A stretch of 64,000 nt of DNA from Vicia villosa (GCF_029867415.1 NC_081185.1:81255553-81319552), one strand, 5' to 3'. Positions 12,001-23,825 are shown, counted from the first letter of the stretch. Made by a program: numbers and translations. The notes: a model not told the origin generated them from the sequence alone.

Positions 12001-12868
12001 AAATTCATGTAAATAGCGTAGTTTACATTTCCTGCACAATCGATGTAATAGCGTAGATTTACTTTCCGCATTTTACATTTCCGCATTTTAAATTCCAGCA
12101 CATATAAACTGCGTACATGCCAAAGATAAAATTGAACTGTTAGATCACTAACTTCAAAGATAAAATATCTGAATCCAAACACAATCACACTTGCACCTCT
12201 TAGGGTAATCCCTTTCTCATTCTTTTCAAAATCAAAATCAAATTCTATTATTTCAAACGCAAAAGTCGAACTTTTGTTTATATCCGGTGAAAGGATAGAT
12301 TTTTAAAGGAAATAGGATAAAGACCTTATAACTCAGGGTAGACCTCCTAATTTGCTTGCTCAAATCAAAACAAACAAATCTCTCATATATCATTGTTTTT
12401 CAAAATAAAACTTTCAAAAAAAGACAATACTTTGTATATATCCAAACGAGGATCATTACGAAGTTAACGTTCTTTTTTCAAAAAACATCTTTTGAAAGAT
12501 AAAAACACTTTGTATACATCCGCACAAGGATCATTACAAAGTCAATTTACAAAGGTATTTGGAACCACATACGAGCATTTCAAGGCAATCGAAAAGTAAT
12601 TGAAAACAAGTGAGCTAAGCAAATTAAAAAGCCCATGGATAACCATGGATACAAAGGGTGCTAACACCTTCCCTTTGTATAACCTACCCCCTTACCCAGA
12701 ATTTCTTAAAGGTCTTTTTTCTGTTTCTTTTATAAACCTTTCCTTAATTGGATAAAATAAAAGGTCGGTGGCGACTCTCTGATTTTCAAAAATACAAAAG
12801 CAGAAACAAAAAGAGTCAGTTCGCGTATCTCTCCGCGAGAGGTATGGCAAAAAACCGAGCGCGCGACA
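9006..12868 (+). other. remaining Ogre LTR body, non-coding
   Basis: I see no convincing protein gene here. The stretch contains the 'tcaaaagtcaac'-type low-complexity region (9700-10100), an extremely AT-rich block (11400-11950) and the conserved LTR end. Confidence 0.6.
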
Positions 12869-12872
12869 GAAC

Positions 12873-12890
12873 TGGCGACTCTGCTGGGGA
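12873..12890 (+). promoter_or_regulatory. Ogre primer-binding site
   Basis: TGGCGACTCTGCTGGGGA starts with the TGG that pairs with the tRNA CCA end, four bases after the LTR. Ogre elements are reported to use tRNA-Arg as primer. I did not verify pairing against a tRNA sequence. Confidence 0.75.
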
Positions 12891-13567
12891 TACTTTCTAA
12901 AAAACAAAATGTTTTCAAAAGGGTTTACCTTTAGAGAATAGATTATTCCTATGTTTTCAATTGTTTGACTTGATTGCTCTATTTTTCAAAAGGTTGTTTG
13001 GGTATTTTGCTTGTGTGAAAGATTCTAACCCGAATCTCGAGATACCTTAAGTATGTGACAATAGACCAAGGAAACTGTACGGCATGTACCGATACGGTTG
13101 ATCTGGTAGTCACCGTTAGTGCGATACTTTGGTTTATACTGATGTCCCTTGAAAACGATCAAGGAGTATATTAGGCTTCCGAAATGTCATTAAACACTAA
13201 TTTGTCTTAGAACCTTTTAGTTGAACTTGACTTGTGGCCTATTAAGTGGCTAGCTTTGAAGTTGATCGAAGTTAGTTATCCTCGAGGAATATTTTGATCG
13301 GCCGTCCGAGCGCCGTATTGAGATGTTACCTCCAAGGATCATAGAACCCGAATACTATTCTAGGACAGGTTTTAACCAACTCAACTTCAGTGGGGAGGGT
13401 ATCACCTATCAGCTTCATGCAAGCCTTTAAACTTAAGGCTATTGTTTGATTTGTTTTTGTGTGCCACATGTTTGACATCATAACATCATAAGCATCATAA
13501 GCATATCATTTTCTCACTAATCATTTCAAGGATCAAAGAGTTTACCTTTGTTTTGTTATTGTAGGTA

Positions 13568-14911
13568 ATGGCTCCCGCCACCAGAGATTACATCCGAATC
13601 AACATCTCAACGGTGCCATCTGAACTGAAAAACTTAGTATCAGAATTCCCCAGGAATGTTCAATTCACCGAAAAGCACGGTCACCTACTCCATTTGGTTA
13701 CCTCAAAATTTAAAGAAGACATGATACGGGTCCTGTTCCAGTTCTTTGATCCCGAACATCATTGCTTCACCTTTTCTGTTTACCAGTTAGTACCCACTTT
13801 GGAAGAGTTCTCTGAACTAATTGGATTACCTATTCGAAATCAATTACCTTTCACTGGTTTAGAAAGGATTCCAAAACCTGAAACCATTGCTGCTGCTTTA
13901 CATTTGCGAAAGTCAGAAATCGAGTCCAATTGGGAAACAAAGAGTGGAGTTAAGGGTTTGCTTGCTAAGTTCTTAATGGAAAAGGCTCGATTACTACTAG
14001 AAAACAAAAGTTACCCAGCTTTTGAGGAGGTTGTGGCTCTTTTGATCTATGGGTTGGTTTTATTCCCTAATCCCGACCAATTCATAAGTGTGCACGTCAT
14101 CAACCTTTTCCTAACCCGTAACCCGGTACCAACATTGCTGGGAGACATTCTACATTCTCTACACACTCGTACCATGAAGAAACGAGGAACTCTTATGTGC
14201 TGTATACCACTACTGGCTAGGTGGTTTACATTTCATCTTCCCCGATCAGTGTTGAGAAATGAACAAAGAATGCAATGGTCTCGCAGGATTATGTCTTTGT
14301 CTCATTCAGATATCCGGTGGAACAACTTCTTTCAAAGAGACATTACTATCATTGATCATTGTGGAGAGTACCCTAATGCGCCACTACTTGGCATCAAAGG
14401 GGGCATCACTTATAATCCCTCTTTAGCTTTACGCCAATTCGGATATGCACGGAGCAACGGTCCTCATGACATGATTATCCGTGGCATTGTGTTTGATTAC
14501 GAGGATGATTCCCACAGACATCGACGAAGGTTCATACATGCGTGGGGAAGTGTCTATAGAATAGAAAGCAAAACTTTGGGACAATGGAATTCTATTCCTA
14601 TGGAACCTTACCTCAGATGGGTTCGGGCTCATGCTCAGAAACTCATCATGCCATATCCCGCTATTCTACCTGTGACTATTGAGCCGGAAGCCGAAGGAGA
14701 CGAACCTCAAGTTATTCTACATCCGGATATGCCAACTGACCTGGAAGAGTTGCAAAAATCTTGGGTTCAACTAAAAGAGGAAAGAGATACCTTCAAAGCA
14801 CACTGTCAAGATTATGAGAGAAGATTATTGGAGCTCACCGGACAACTCCAAGAAGAGCAGCAGATCAACACATTCCTGGGTGCAAAGAGAAAGCGTCCAT
14901 GGGAGACCTGA
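13568..14911 (+). CDS. Ogre ORF1 protein (447 aa), PMD-like
   Basis: This is an intact frame between the leader and gag. Ogre elements characteristically carry such an extra ORF1 of uncertain function. The N-terminal 200 residues (FFDPEHHCFTFSVYQLVPTL, then EFSELIGLPI) look like the plant mobile domain (PMD) fold also found in host and MULE proteins. The last 70 residues are a charged coiled coil (LEELQKSWVQLKEERDTFK). The chosen ATG (MAPATRDYIR) follows an acceptor-like gtag and is shared with the second copy at 29867. The frame ends before gag, with about 280 bases of spacer. A role in RNA or DNA binding or complex assembly is only inference. Confidence 0.85.
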   Translation: MAPATRDYIRINISTVPSELKNLVSEFPRNVQFTEKHGHLLHLVTSKFKEDMIRVLFQFFDPEHHCFTFSVYQLVPTLEEFSELIGLPIRNQLPFTGLERIPKPETIAAALHLRKSEIESNWETKSGVKGLLAKFLMEKARLLLENKSYPAFEEVVALLIYGLVLFPNPDQFISVHVINLFLTRNPVPTLLGDILHSLHTRTMKKRGTLMCCIPLLARWFTFHLPRSVLRNEQRMQWSRRIMSLSHSDIRWNNFFQRDITIIDHCGEYPNAPLLGIKGGITYNPSLALRQFGYARSNGPHDMIIRGIVFDYEDDSHRHRRRFIHAWGSVYRIESKTLGQWNSIPMEPYLRWVRAHAQKLIMPYPAILPVTIEPEAEGDEPQVILHPDMPTDLEELQKSWVQLKEERDTFKAHCQDYERRLLELTGQLQEEQQINTFLGAKRKRPWET

Positions 14912-15188
14912 GGGATCCTTCACTTTATTTATTTCTGTTTTGTAAGCCCGAGTGAGGCAAAAAAAGAAAAAAAAAAGGAGAAGAAATAAATTGTTTTGAC
15001 TAACAAATGTTTGTTTTTCTTTTGTTCTAACAAATCTAAACTCTAAGATCCTTGAAAACATTGCATATACATTTCATTCATTGCATATACATTTCATTCA
15101 TTGCATATACATTGCATTCATACACATTGCATAACAGGTTCACATGACGGATTTCTCATCTCCTCGCTGTTTATTTCAGTCAGAAGAG

Positions 15189-18100
15189 ATGGAATCTGAA
15201 ACAAGCATCAAGAATCTCGAAGCACAGAACGCCCAAGTTCAAGTGGCAATTTTGGAACTGGCAAAGGGGCAACAAGAACTGAAAGCCCTGATGATCAAGA
15301 AGAAAAAGAAGCCCAAAGGATCTGTAGGCTTGAGCCAACTGAAAAGAAAGATCAAAATCCCAGCCAAAAAGTTCAAAAAGCCACCGATCCCTGAAATAGT
15401 CGGTGATGGTGAACAAGGAGACAATCACAGCAACCAGGGTTCTGCCAAACCCTCTCTCTCTTCTAATGAAGAAGATTATCGTTCTGGAGACGAACAGGAT
15501 GATGACAAGTATCAGCAGTTGGAAGAACGCATGAAAGCTATGGAGATACAAAAAATACCTGGCTTAGATTTCAATGATCTGGGACTCATCTCAGATGTTG
15601 TTATCCCTCCAAAGTTCAAAGTTCCTGTCTTTATGAAATATGATGGAGTTTCTTGCCCAAAACTACATCTGAGGTCCTATGTAAGGAAGATACAACCTCA
15701 CACAACAGATAACAAATTGTGGATTCACTTCTTCCAAGAAAGTCTGTCGGGTACACAACTCGAATGGTACTACCAGCTGGAAAGTACCAAAGTTCACACC
15801 TGGGAAGATTTAGCTGCTGCTTTTTACAAACAGTATCAATACAATGCTGATCTTGCACCAACCCGTACTCAACTAAGGGGGCATGTCCATGGCACCAAAA
15901 GAAAGTTTCAAAGGATATGCACAAAAATGGAGAGATATGGCTGGAAGGGTTCAACCACCCTTATCTGATCGCGAGCTGGTCGACATGTTCATGGGCACTT
16001 TAACTGGCCCTTTCTATAGTCATTTGCTGGGAAGCTCATCATCAGGTTTCACTGACCTGATATTAACTGGGGAACGTGTCGAAAGCGGCATTCAAAATGG
16101 AAAAATTCAAATAGGCTCTTCCTCTGGTACTACAAAAGGCCCATCAGTGGGAGAAATGAGGTCAACACAATGCACAGTCTGAAAGGTCGCAAAAGTGAGC
16201 AGCACCAATCTGTGGGGGCAGTTCTGATCTCCGCATCTGCACCTCAAAAAGATCAACAGCCAAAATATACGCGTCGACCAGATGCGCCAAGAAGAAATTT
16301 CACCAGAATCAATATGCCAATCTCTCAGGCATTGCAGCATTTTCTAAAAGCAGATCTGATCACATTAAAAGATCCTCCAAAGAATGTCAACACTTCCTCT
16401 CCGAGTTATCGCCCTGATGCAACGTGTGCGTATCACTCAAACTGTCCAAGACATGACGCAGATCACTGTTGGGCCCTGAAAAATAAAATACAAGACATGA
16501 TAGATGCTGGGGAAATTGAGTTCGATCCTCCAGAAACTCCAAATGTCATCACGGCACCCATGCCGAAGCATGACAAAACTGTCAACGGTATCCTAGACAC
16601 TATTTACATCTATGATGTGACCGAATTGTCAACTCCGCTCCTCGAAGTCAAAGGAAAGCTAATCCAAGCTGGTTACTTTCCAGGTTGTGACCCTGATTGC
16701 TTTTATTGCTCATACCTGCCCAATGGTTGTGAAAATCTGAGAATGGGAATTCAAAAATGGATGGATCGCCGTATCATTATGTTTGAGAGGCTCCCTTCTA
16801 TGGATGTTTTATGCGAAGTCTTTGCAAACGGGATGAAAATAGAGGATGTCTCAGTGATCTCCAGCTTACCATTCAAAATCTCTGCCAAGGCTCCTTTCAA
16901 AATTTCCGCTACACTCAAAGTAGCATCAGTAATCATTGCTAGTCCAACTCCATTTCCATACTCCTCAGATAAAGTTGTCCCGTGGGGTTACGACACTAAT
17001 GTTTATGTCCATGGAGTTAAGCAGGGTACCTCGACTGAAGAGGCCACGAAGTTAGCTGCTCCAACTATGGATAACATTGTGGGTACCAGTAAGATTACGA
17101 GAAGTGGAAGGATCTTTTCACCAGAAATTTCTCCAAATGTTGCTACTGGCCCAGTCCAGGTCCCAGTTCCTAATCAAGATATCGACGCTCGAGGAAAAAA
17201 GCCACAAGTTGAGCCAGTTCAAATACCGGTGGAGGTCACTGTTGAAGATCCATCGAAGCAAGAAATGGAGGAAATATTGAAAATCATCTGCAAGAGTGAT
17301 TACAATATTGTCGAACAACTGGGGCACACTGCTTCAAAAATCTCAATGCTGTCTCTGTTAAAGTATTCAGAAGCTCATGCCAAAGCTCTGATGAAGTTCC
17401 TGAAAGCTGCGCATGTGCCTCAAGAGATTTCAGTCGATCAATTTGAAAATTGTGTTGCCAATCTAACAGTGACCAATGGCCTCGGTTTCTCTGATGTTGA
17501 TCTAACCCCTGCTGGAAAGAATCACAATAAAGCCCTACATATCTCCATTGAATGTAATGGCACCACTCTATCTCATGTGCTGGTAGATAACGATTCTTCT
17601 TTGAACGTGTTACCAAAAACAGTACCGGAAAAGCTTGACTTCGAAGGAGTTGTGTTACAACCAAGCGATGTTGTGGTAAGAGCCTTCGATGGGTCAACAA
17701 GAACAGTGTACGGAAAGGACGCCCTTGGATACATGGGGCAAATGCTGTAACTTCTACCCTGCATCATAAGTTGAAATATCCAGTAAAAGGAAAGATTGTC
17801 ACAGTTTATGGCGAAGAGGAATATGTGGTTAGTCACCTGAGCAATTCCAAGTATGTTGAGTTGGATGACGAATTCATCGAAACTCCCTGCCAATCTTTTG
17901 AGGTGGTCTCTCCAGATGTCTCTACTACCAAGCATATTTCTGCTACTCCAACTACAACTATGGCTTCTCTCAAAGATGCCAAAGCTGTGATAAAAAAAGG
18001 TGATTGCACAGTATGGGGACAGCTCCTCGATATACCTTACAAATCCGACAAGCTAGGCCTGGGCTATGATAGTGGAAATCAAAAGAATGATCAAAGTCCT

Positions 18101-18868
18101 TGTTCTGGAGGATTAATGTCACATTTCATCAGCCAAGGAGTAAAAGCCATTGAAGACGATGGAGTGTTCTTGAACCATATCATTCAGCCATATCCAGATG
18201 AAATTCCACCCATTTCCATGGGAATGTGGGATACTTTGGGAGATCCAAGCGGCGGATATAATTATCAATATACCGCACCTCATAATTCTTTTATTGCTAT
18301 GGAAGATATTACCCCAACTGGATGGGGTGATCAATTTGAAAATGACAAAAGTCCCAGCACTCAGCAATATCAAAATCCACCTAAAGAAGTTTGGGATACG
18401 CTAGGAGAGCCAAGTGGCAAATATGACTTTATGGTGAAATATTTCGCTCCTCCGAGCTCACAAATCGCCATGGAAGACATTGTCCCAACTGGATGGGATG
18501 AACATTATGATGACAATTTTACTCCTGAAAACACCAGGGAAACACCAAATAACGAGGGTTACTTTCTGTCACAGTACACTACTCAACAGACTGCACAGGT
18601 CTCCCTCATAGACATCATCCCGACTGGATGGGACGGCCTTATCGAGCATCTCGCTCAGCCAACAGAGATATCTCAGTCTGGGCTCTCGTATCCAGCAGAG
18701 TATATCACTTATCCCGAAAGATCACCGACTCATTTCCCCACCAATGAAATCAATGCTGTGGAAGATGAAGAAGACAACTGCAACTGGAACAGCTGGATAC
18801 TCCCTGCTCACCACAATGGATTGAACAACTGGGAAGCTGAGGATGTGATCTCCTTTGACCAGGAGTAA
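15189..18868 (+). pseudogene. Ogre gag-protease, three frameshifts
   Basis: Gag starts at METETSIK-like MESETSIKNL (15189) with a coiled coil and a lysine-rich run, then the capsid region (FMKYDGVSCPKLHLRSYVRK, QLEWYYQLE). The frame jumps near 15885 at a G-run, again near 16155, and again near 17715. Each downstream frame continues recognisable family sequence (KGYAQKWRDMAGRV; zinc-binding region CAYHSNCPRHDADHCW; protease VLVDNDSSLNVLP; then KYPVKGKIVTVYG). The protease active-site motif expected in this lineage as D-N-G-S-S reads D-N-D-S-S (GAT at 17592). Downstream of the protease, acidic repeats of the type MEDI.PTGW occur three times. The protein would form the particle and process the polyprotein. 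This copy cannot do so without frameshift correction. Confidence 0.9.
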
Positions 18869-19127
18869 ATGCAATTCCCTGTTTTCGTTGTTTATATTGT
18901 GCAAAGATAAAAATGGTTCCTGTACTATCGAACCATGGACTTGAAAGCTGTGTGCCTTGCCCGAAGCACACTTGTCCTTTTATAAGGATTTGTCATATCA
19001 TGATCATGTGCATTCATTAAAATCATGGGACGTTTGCATATTCAAATTTTGTGATCCTTTTTTCTTTGCTTTATTCATTTTTTCAAATAGCTATGTTTTC
19101 TTACACACACTCACATAATAAATGTAG
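18865..19127 (+). other. putative Ogre intron between gag-pro and pol
   Basis: Splicing at cagga|GTAAAT (GT 18865) and aaatgtAG|attc (AG 19127) removes the gag-pro stop and joins the two frames in phase (a GA from the donor side plus an A from the acceptor side makes one Glu codon). A 263-bp intron fits the known partial splicing of Ogre RNA between protease and RT. Exact sites are my hand prediction. Confidence 0.6.
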
Positions 19128-22100
19128 ATTCACATTCACTCCGGATCCTGTCGATAATGATTCTGCTATTGCCCGTCATGACTTTGAAAATCCGATCTAC
19201 CAAACTAAGGACGAAAGTGAGGAAGATTGTGAAGTACCAAGAGAACTTGCAAGGCTGCTAGAACAAGAAGAGAAGGCTATACAGCCTCATGAGGAACCAA
19301 TTGAGGTTATCAACTTGGGCAGCAACGAAGAAAAGAAACAAGTCAAAATAGGGGCTGATTTAGAACACAGTGTCAAGCAAAGACTGATTCAAATGTTGCA
19401 AGACTATGTCGAGATATTCGCCTGGTCCTATGAAGATATGCCAGGCCTTGACACGGAAATTGTGGTTCATCGCCTGCCAATCAAAGAAGGTAGCACTCCA
19501 GTCAAGCAGAAACTACGAAGGAGTAGGCCTGATATGTCAAAAAAGATCAAAGACGAGGTTGAAAAGCAATTCAATGCCGGCTTCCTGAAAGTTGTAAGTT
19601 ATCCTCCTTGGATAGCTAACATCGTGCCCGTACCTAAAAAAGACGGGAAAGTCAGAATGTGTGTAGACTACAGAGATCTGAACCGGGCAAGCCCCAAAGA
19701 TGATTTCCCTTTACCTCACATCGATGTACTGGTTGATAATACTGCACAATGCAAGGTATTCTCCTTTATGGACGGGTTCTCAGGGTACAATCAAATCAAG
19801 ATGGCACCCGAAGACATGGAAAAAACAACCTTCACAACACCCTGGGGAACCTTTTGTTACAAAGTAATGCCCTTTGGTTTAAAAAACGCAGGAGCAACCT
19901 ATCAACGTGCAATGGTAGCTCTATTTCATGATATGATTCATCAGGAGATAGAGGTGTATGTCGATGATATGATTGCGAAGTCCAACACCGAAGAAGAACA
20001 TCTGGGTCATCTACACAAGCTGTTTGACAGACTCAAGAAATATAGGTTGCGACTGAATCCAAATAAGTGTACCTTTGGAGTAAGATCCGGCAAACTCTTA
20101 AGTTTCATCGTCAGTAGCAAAGGTATTGAGGTTGATCCGGCCAAGGTCAAAGCCATTCAAAAAATGCCTATACCCCGTACCGAGAAACAAGTCAGAGGAT
20201 TCTTGGGACGTCTGAATTACATCGCCAAATTTATTGCCCACGTGACTACTACTTGTGTGCCGATCTTCAAACTGTTGAAGAAAGATCAAGTGGAAAGGTG
20301 GAATGACAAATTCCAGTTAGCCTTTGACAAAATCAAAGAGTATCTCCAAAAACCGCCAATCTTGCTACCACCTGTGGAAGGAAGACCCCTGATAATGTAC
20401 CTAACTGTGTTAGAAGATTCAATTGGGTGTGTACTGGGGCAACATGACGAGTCCGGCCAAAAGGAGCATGCAATCTACTATCTTAGCAAAAAGTTTACCG
20501 ATTGTGAAACAAGATACTCACTACTCGAAAAAACTTGTTGTGCCTTAGCATGGGCGGCTCGCCGACTAAGACAGTATATGCTAAATCACACCACTTTCCT
20601 AATCTCCAAAATGGATCCTATCAAGTACGTGTTCGAAAAACCTGCTCTCTCTGGAAGAATAGCAAGATGGCAAATGATCCTAACAGAATATGACATTCAA
20701 TACACTTCACAAAAAGCAATCAAAGGAAGTGTGGTAGCTGATCATCTGGCTCATCAAGCAGTGGATGATTATCAAACATTGAACTTTGACTTCCCAGACG
20801 AGGACATTATGCTAGTCAATGACTACAAACAACCAGGATCAGAAGAAGGACCCGAGCCAGGATCCCGGTGGACTATGGTTTTTGACGGAGCTTGTAACGC
20901 ACTTGGCAATGGCATCGGAGCTATGATCATTTCTCCTGCAGGAGGTTATACACCATTCACTGCCAGATTATGCTTCAACTGCACTAACAATATAGCCGAG
21001 TACGAAGCATGTATTCTGGGTCTCAAAGCTGCAATCGATCTAAGAATCAAGTTCCTGAAGGTCTACGGAGACTCGGCCTTGGTAATTTACCAAGTCAAAG
21101 AGGAATGGGACACGAAGCACCCGAATCTAATTCCTTACAAAGAATATGTGCTGAGTCTGATTCCTTATTTCGAAGAAATCACTTTTGAACACATCCCACG
21201 CGAGGAAAATCAACTAGCTGATGCCTTGGCTACCATGTCATCCATGTTCAAAGTCAGGTGGGACAATGAGGCGCCGACGATCACCATTTACAGACAAGAT
21301 GAACCATCCTACTGCAATGAGATCAATGCCGAAGAAACGGGAGAAAAACCATGGTTCCATGAAGTAAAAAGATATCTCGAAACTCAGGAGTACCCTGAAG
21401 GGGCGTCCATCAACGACAGAAAGTTTCTAAGGAGGTTTTCCGCCAAATTCTTTCTAAGTAATGGAACCCTATACAAACGCAACCATGACTCGACTTTACT
21501 TCGTTGTGTAAACAAGAAGGAAGCAAAACAGATTATGGAAGACATACACGATGGTGCCTTTGGTACTCATTCAAGTGGACATACAATGGCTAAAAAGATC
21601 CTCAGAGCAGGTTATTACTGGTCTACCATGGAGATGGACTGTCATCATCATTCCCGAACCTGTCACAAATGTCAGATATATGCAGACAAGGTACATGTAC
21701 CTCCAGTCCTGTTAAACGTCCTGACAGCTCCTTGGCCTTTTGCAATGTGGGGTATTGATATGATTGGAGAAATCAAGCCCACTGCCTCCAACGGACATCG
21801 CTTTATCCTGGTCACCATTGACTACTTCACAAAATGGGTAGAAGCAGCTTCATTTGCTTCTGTCACCAAGAATGTTGTGGCCCGGTTTATCAAGCACAAT
21901 CTCATTTGTCGGTATGGCATTCACGAAAGGATCATCACGGACAATGGCACAAATCTAAACAACAAAATGATTACTGAACTTTGCACACAATTCCAGATCA
22001 AACATCATAATTCTTCTCCATATCGACCAAAGATGAATGGCGCAGTGGAAGCTGCCAATAAAAACATCAAGAAAATCATACAAAAAATGACAGTAACCTA

Positions 22101-22599
22101 CAAAGACTGGCATGAGATGTTACCTTTTGCTCTTCATGGTTATCGCACATCTGCGCGTACTTCAACAGGGGCAACTCCATTCTCCTTAGTCTATGGTATG
22201 GAGGCAGTTCTTCCAATTGAAATTCAAATCCCTTCCCTAAGGATTATGAAAGAAGCCGATCTAGACGAAGACGATTGGATTCAGACCCGGTTAGACCAGA
22301 TAAACTTGCTTGATGAGAAAAGGCTCGCAGCTATTTGTCATGGTCAATTGTACCAGAAGCGCATGATCAAAGCCTTCAACAAAAAAGTCAAAAGTCAAGC
22401 ATACCAAACTGGTGGCTTGGTTGTCAAACGCATCATCTTACCACAAGGTGATCCCAGGGGCAAATGGACTCCCACTTATGAGGGACCATTTGTAATCAAG
22501 AAAGTATTCTCCGGCGGTGCCATGTTGCTTACCACCATGGATGGCGAGGATTTCCCACACCCTGTGAATGCGGACATAGTCAAAAAATACTTCGCTTGA
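19051..22599 (+). CDS. pol: Ogre Pol: RT, RNase H, archaeal-type RNase H, integrase
   Basis: This is a 1182-codon open frame without breaks. Its first ATG (19051) lies inside the predicted intron, so the real product probably enters the frame at 19128 by splicing. RT spans about residues 170-380 (VRMCVDYRDLN, YVDDM at 303-307). The first RNase H follows. The second, archaeal-type RNase H has catalytic D612, E650, D674 and D724 (VFDGACNALG, EYEACI, YGDSAL, LADALA). Integrase has an HHCC zinc region from about 832 and a D903-D964-E1000 triad (D-60-D-35-E). The dual RNase H is diagnostic of the Tat/Ogre lineage. The protein copies the RNA and inserts the cDNA. All key residues are present, so it may still be functional in trans. 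Confidence 0.95.
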   Translation: MILFSLLYSFFQIAMFSYTHSHNKCRFTFTPDPVDNDSAIARHDFENPIYQTKDESEEDCEVPRELARLLEQEEKAIQPHEEPIEVINLGSNEEKKQVKIGADLEHSVKQRLIQMLQDYVEIFAWSYEDMPGLDTEIVVHRLPIKEGSTPVKQKLRRSRPDMSKKIKDEVEKQFNAGFLKVVSYPPWIANIVPVPKKDGKVRMCVDYRDLNRASPKDDFPLPHIDVLVDNTAQCKVFSFMDGFSGYNQIKMAPEDMEKTTFTTPWGTFCYKVMPFGLKNAGATYQRAMVALFHDMIHQEIEVYVDDMIAKSNTEEEHLGHLHKLFDRLKKYRLRLNPNKCTFGVRSGKLLSFIVSSKGIEVDPAKVKAIQKMPIPRTEKQVRGFLGRLNYIAKFIAHVTTTCVPIFKLLKKDQVERWNDKFQLAFDKIKEYLQKPPILLPPVEGRPLIMYLTVLEDSIGCVLGQHDESGQKEHAIYYLSKKFTDCETRYSLLEKTCCALAWAARRLRQYMLNHTTFLISKMDPIKYVFEKPALSGRIARWQMILTEYDIQYTSQKAIKGSVVADHLAHQAVDDYQTLNFDFPDEDIMLVNDYKQPGSEEGPEPGSRWTMVFDGACNALGNGIGAMIISPAGGYTPFTARLCFNCTNNIAEYEACILGLKAAIDLRIKFLKVYGDSALVIYQVKEEWDTKHPNLIPYKEYVLSLIPYFEEITFEHIPREENQLADALATMSSMFKVRWDNEAPTITIYRQDEPSYCNEINAEETGEKPWFHEVKRYLETQEYPEGASINDRKFLRRFSAKFFLSNGTLYKRNHDSTLLRCVNKKEAKQIMEDIHDGAFGTHSSGHTMAKKILRAGYYWSTMEMDCHHHSRTCHKCQIYADKVHVPPVLLNVLTAPWPFAMWGIDMIGEIKPTASNGHRFILVTIDYFTKWVEAASFASVTKNVVARFIKHNLICRYGIHERIITDNGTNLNNKMITELCTQFQIKHHNSSPYRPKMNGAVEAANKNIKKIIQKMTVTYKDWHEMLPFALHGYRTSARTSTGATPFSLVYGMEAVLPIEIQIPSLRIMKEADLDEDDWIQTRLDQINLLDEKRLAAICHGQLYQKRMIKAFNKKVKSQAYQTGGLVVKRIILPQGDPRGKWTPTYEGPFVIKKVFSGGAMLLTTMDGEDFPHPVNADIVKKYFA

Positions 22600-22607
22600 A
22601 AAGAAAA

Positions 22608-22770
22608 GCTCGCTAAGTTGAAAACCTGAAAGGGCAACTTAGGCAAAAAAATGAGCGTCTCGGTGGATTGAAAACCCGAAAGGGCGGTCCAGGCAAAAAT
22701 TAGAGACTAAATAATACTATCCCGGTAGGCTAAAAACCTGAAAAGGCAGCCTAGGCAAAAGTTAGGGAAT
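22608..22770 (+). repeat. three imperfect ~55-bp repeats after the pol stop
   Basis: The unit 'ttgaaaacctgaaagggcaa...aggcaaaa' occurs three times (about 22615, 22667 and 22727), each with a variable start (ctcgctaag, ctcggtgga, cccggtagg). The arrangement is directly adjacent to the pol stop and may be a structured RNA element of the 3' UTR. Confidence 0.75.
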
Positions 22771-23825
22771 AAAGCGTACAACTATGTTCAGTTCAGCTGC
22801 CTACTCACCATCAAGATTCAACATATCGAAGACGTCGATCAGTCCAATCACTTTCTTCCAACAAGCGAGGGATGAGATGTTCGAAGACAGATTGGCAATA
22901 GCAGAATTGAAACTTGACTGGATTGTTTTCACATAGCTATTTATCTTTATAAATATTTTCCAAAGCTTTATGACAATTTCCTACTACTAGGAATGTTGTT
23001 TCCTTGAACTAATCAGCCTATCATGGCTCTTTTTCAAAAATCAATGCAGCTTAGGCTCAAAATCAACGTTTTCACTTTTTCTGTTTTGAATACGTAAACG
23101 TCCCAATGATAATTTTGAATGAACATGTGCATTTGAATATGATTGATGTTTACCAAAAAAAAAACAGGAACAGCATTCAGGTAATGTCTCAATCATTGGG
23201 ACATCATCCCGAAATCATACATCAGAAGAAAATCTCCAACAGAGATGCATTTCTCAGCAAATTCCTCGATAAGATTTTTCTCTCCAAACGAAGTGATTCG
23301 AGAAATCTTATCCCCCAGCAGGGCTGTTCCAGATTACTATCTCCAGAAGGTGTGGTCTCCACACCAGGACTTGGTCAAATAGTGCATCAGAGGATTATGC
23401 ATATTCCTCATTCCCACTCAAAAGATCATCAACAATCACAATACCTTCATCTCCAGATGACTGACTAGCTGGGATTTATTTTCCCAATTATACATCATAT
23501 ATCATACATCATACATCATACATCATACGTCATACGCATATTCATACACAGCATATAATATTTCATGACAAACGCATACATAACATGCATATTTCTCCTT
23601 TAGTTAGAGAATCTCATGCATTACATACATCATGCCATTGCATATCACTAACTTGATTTTTCAGGCAGACGGATGTCTTCAACAAAGATGTTCTCAATCA
23701 CATACAGTGTTCCCCTTGAACTCTATTCAAATAAGCAGTTCTCTCAGATATAATCAAGACAAGGATTCATTCTGAAGAGATCTCTCTTTTCAAATTACTT
23801 ATCAACTCAAAAAACAAGCAACGCA

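Larger units (their letters stand above)
8205..12868 (+). repeat. Ogre 5' LTR (4664 bp)
   Basis: The LTR starts TGTTATACCCC and ends GCGCGACA, four bases before the PBS. It aligns over its length with 24479-29167. It contains a TATA box, a conserved 55-codon ORF, a very AT-rich central part (11400-11950) and the 'ggtcggtggcgactctc' block near its end. It interrupts LINE ORF1. No 5-bp target duplication can be confirmed because the right flank of the array is lost. Confidence 0.95.

Noticed and set aside
12692..12918. minus-strand ORFs across the LTR end and PBS
   Set aside because: They are shadow frames over a constrained priming region and are duplicated only because the LTR is duplicated.
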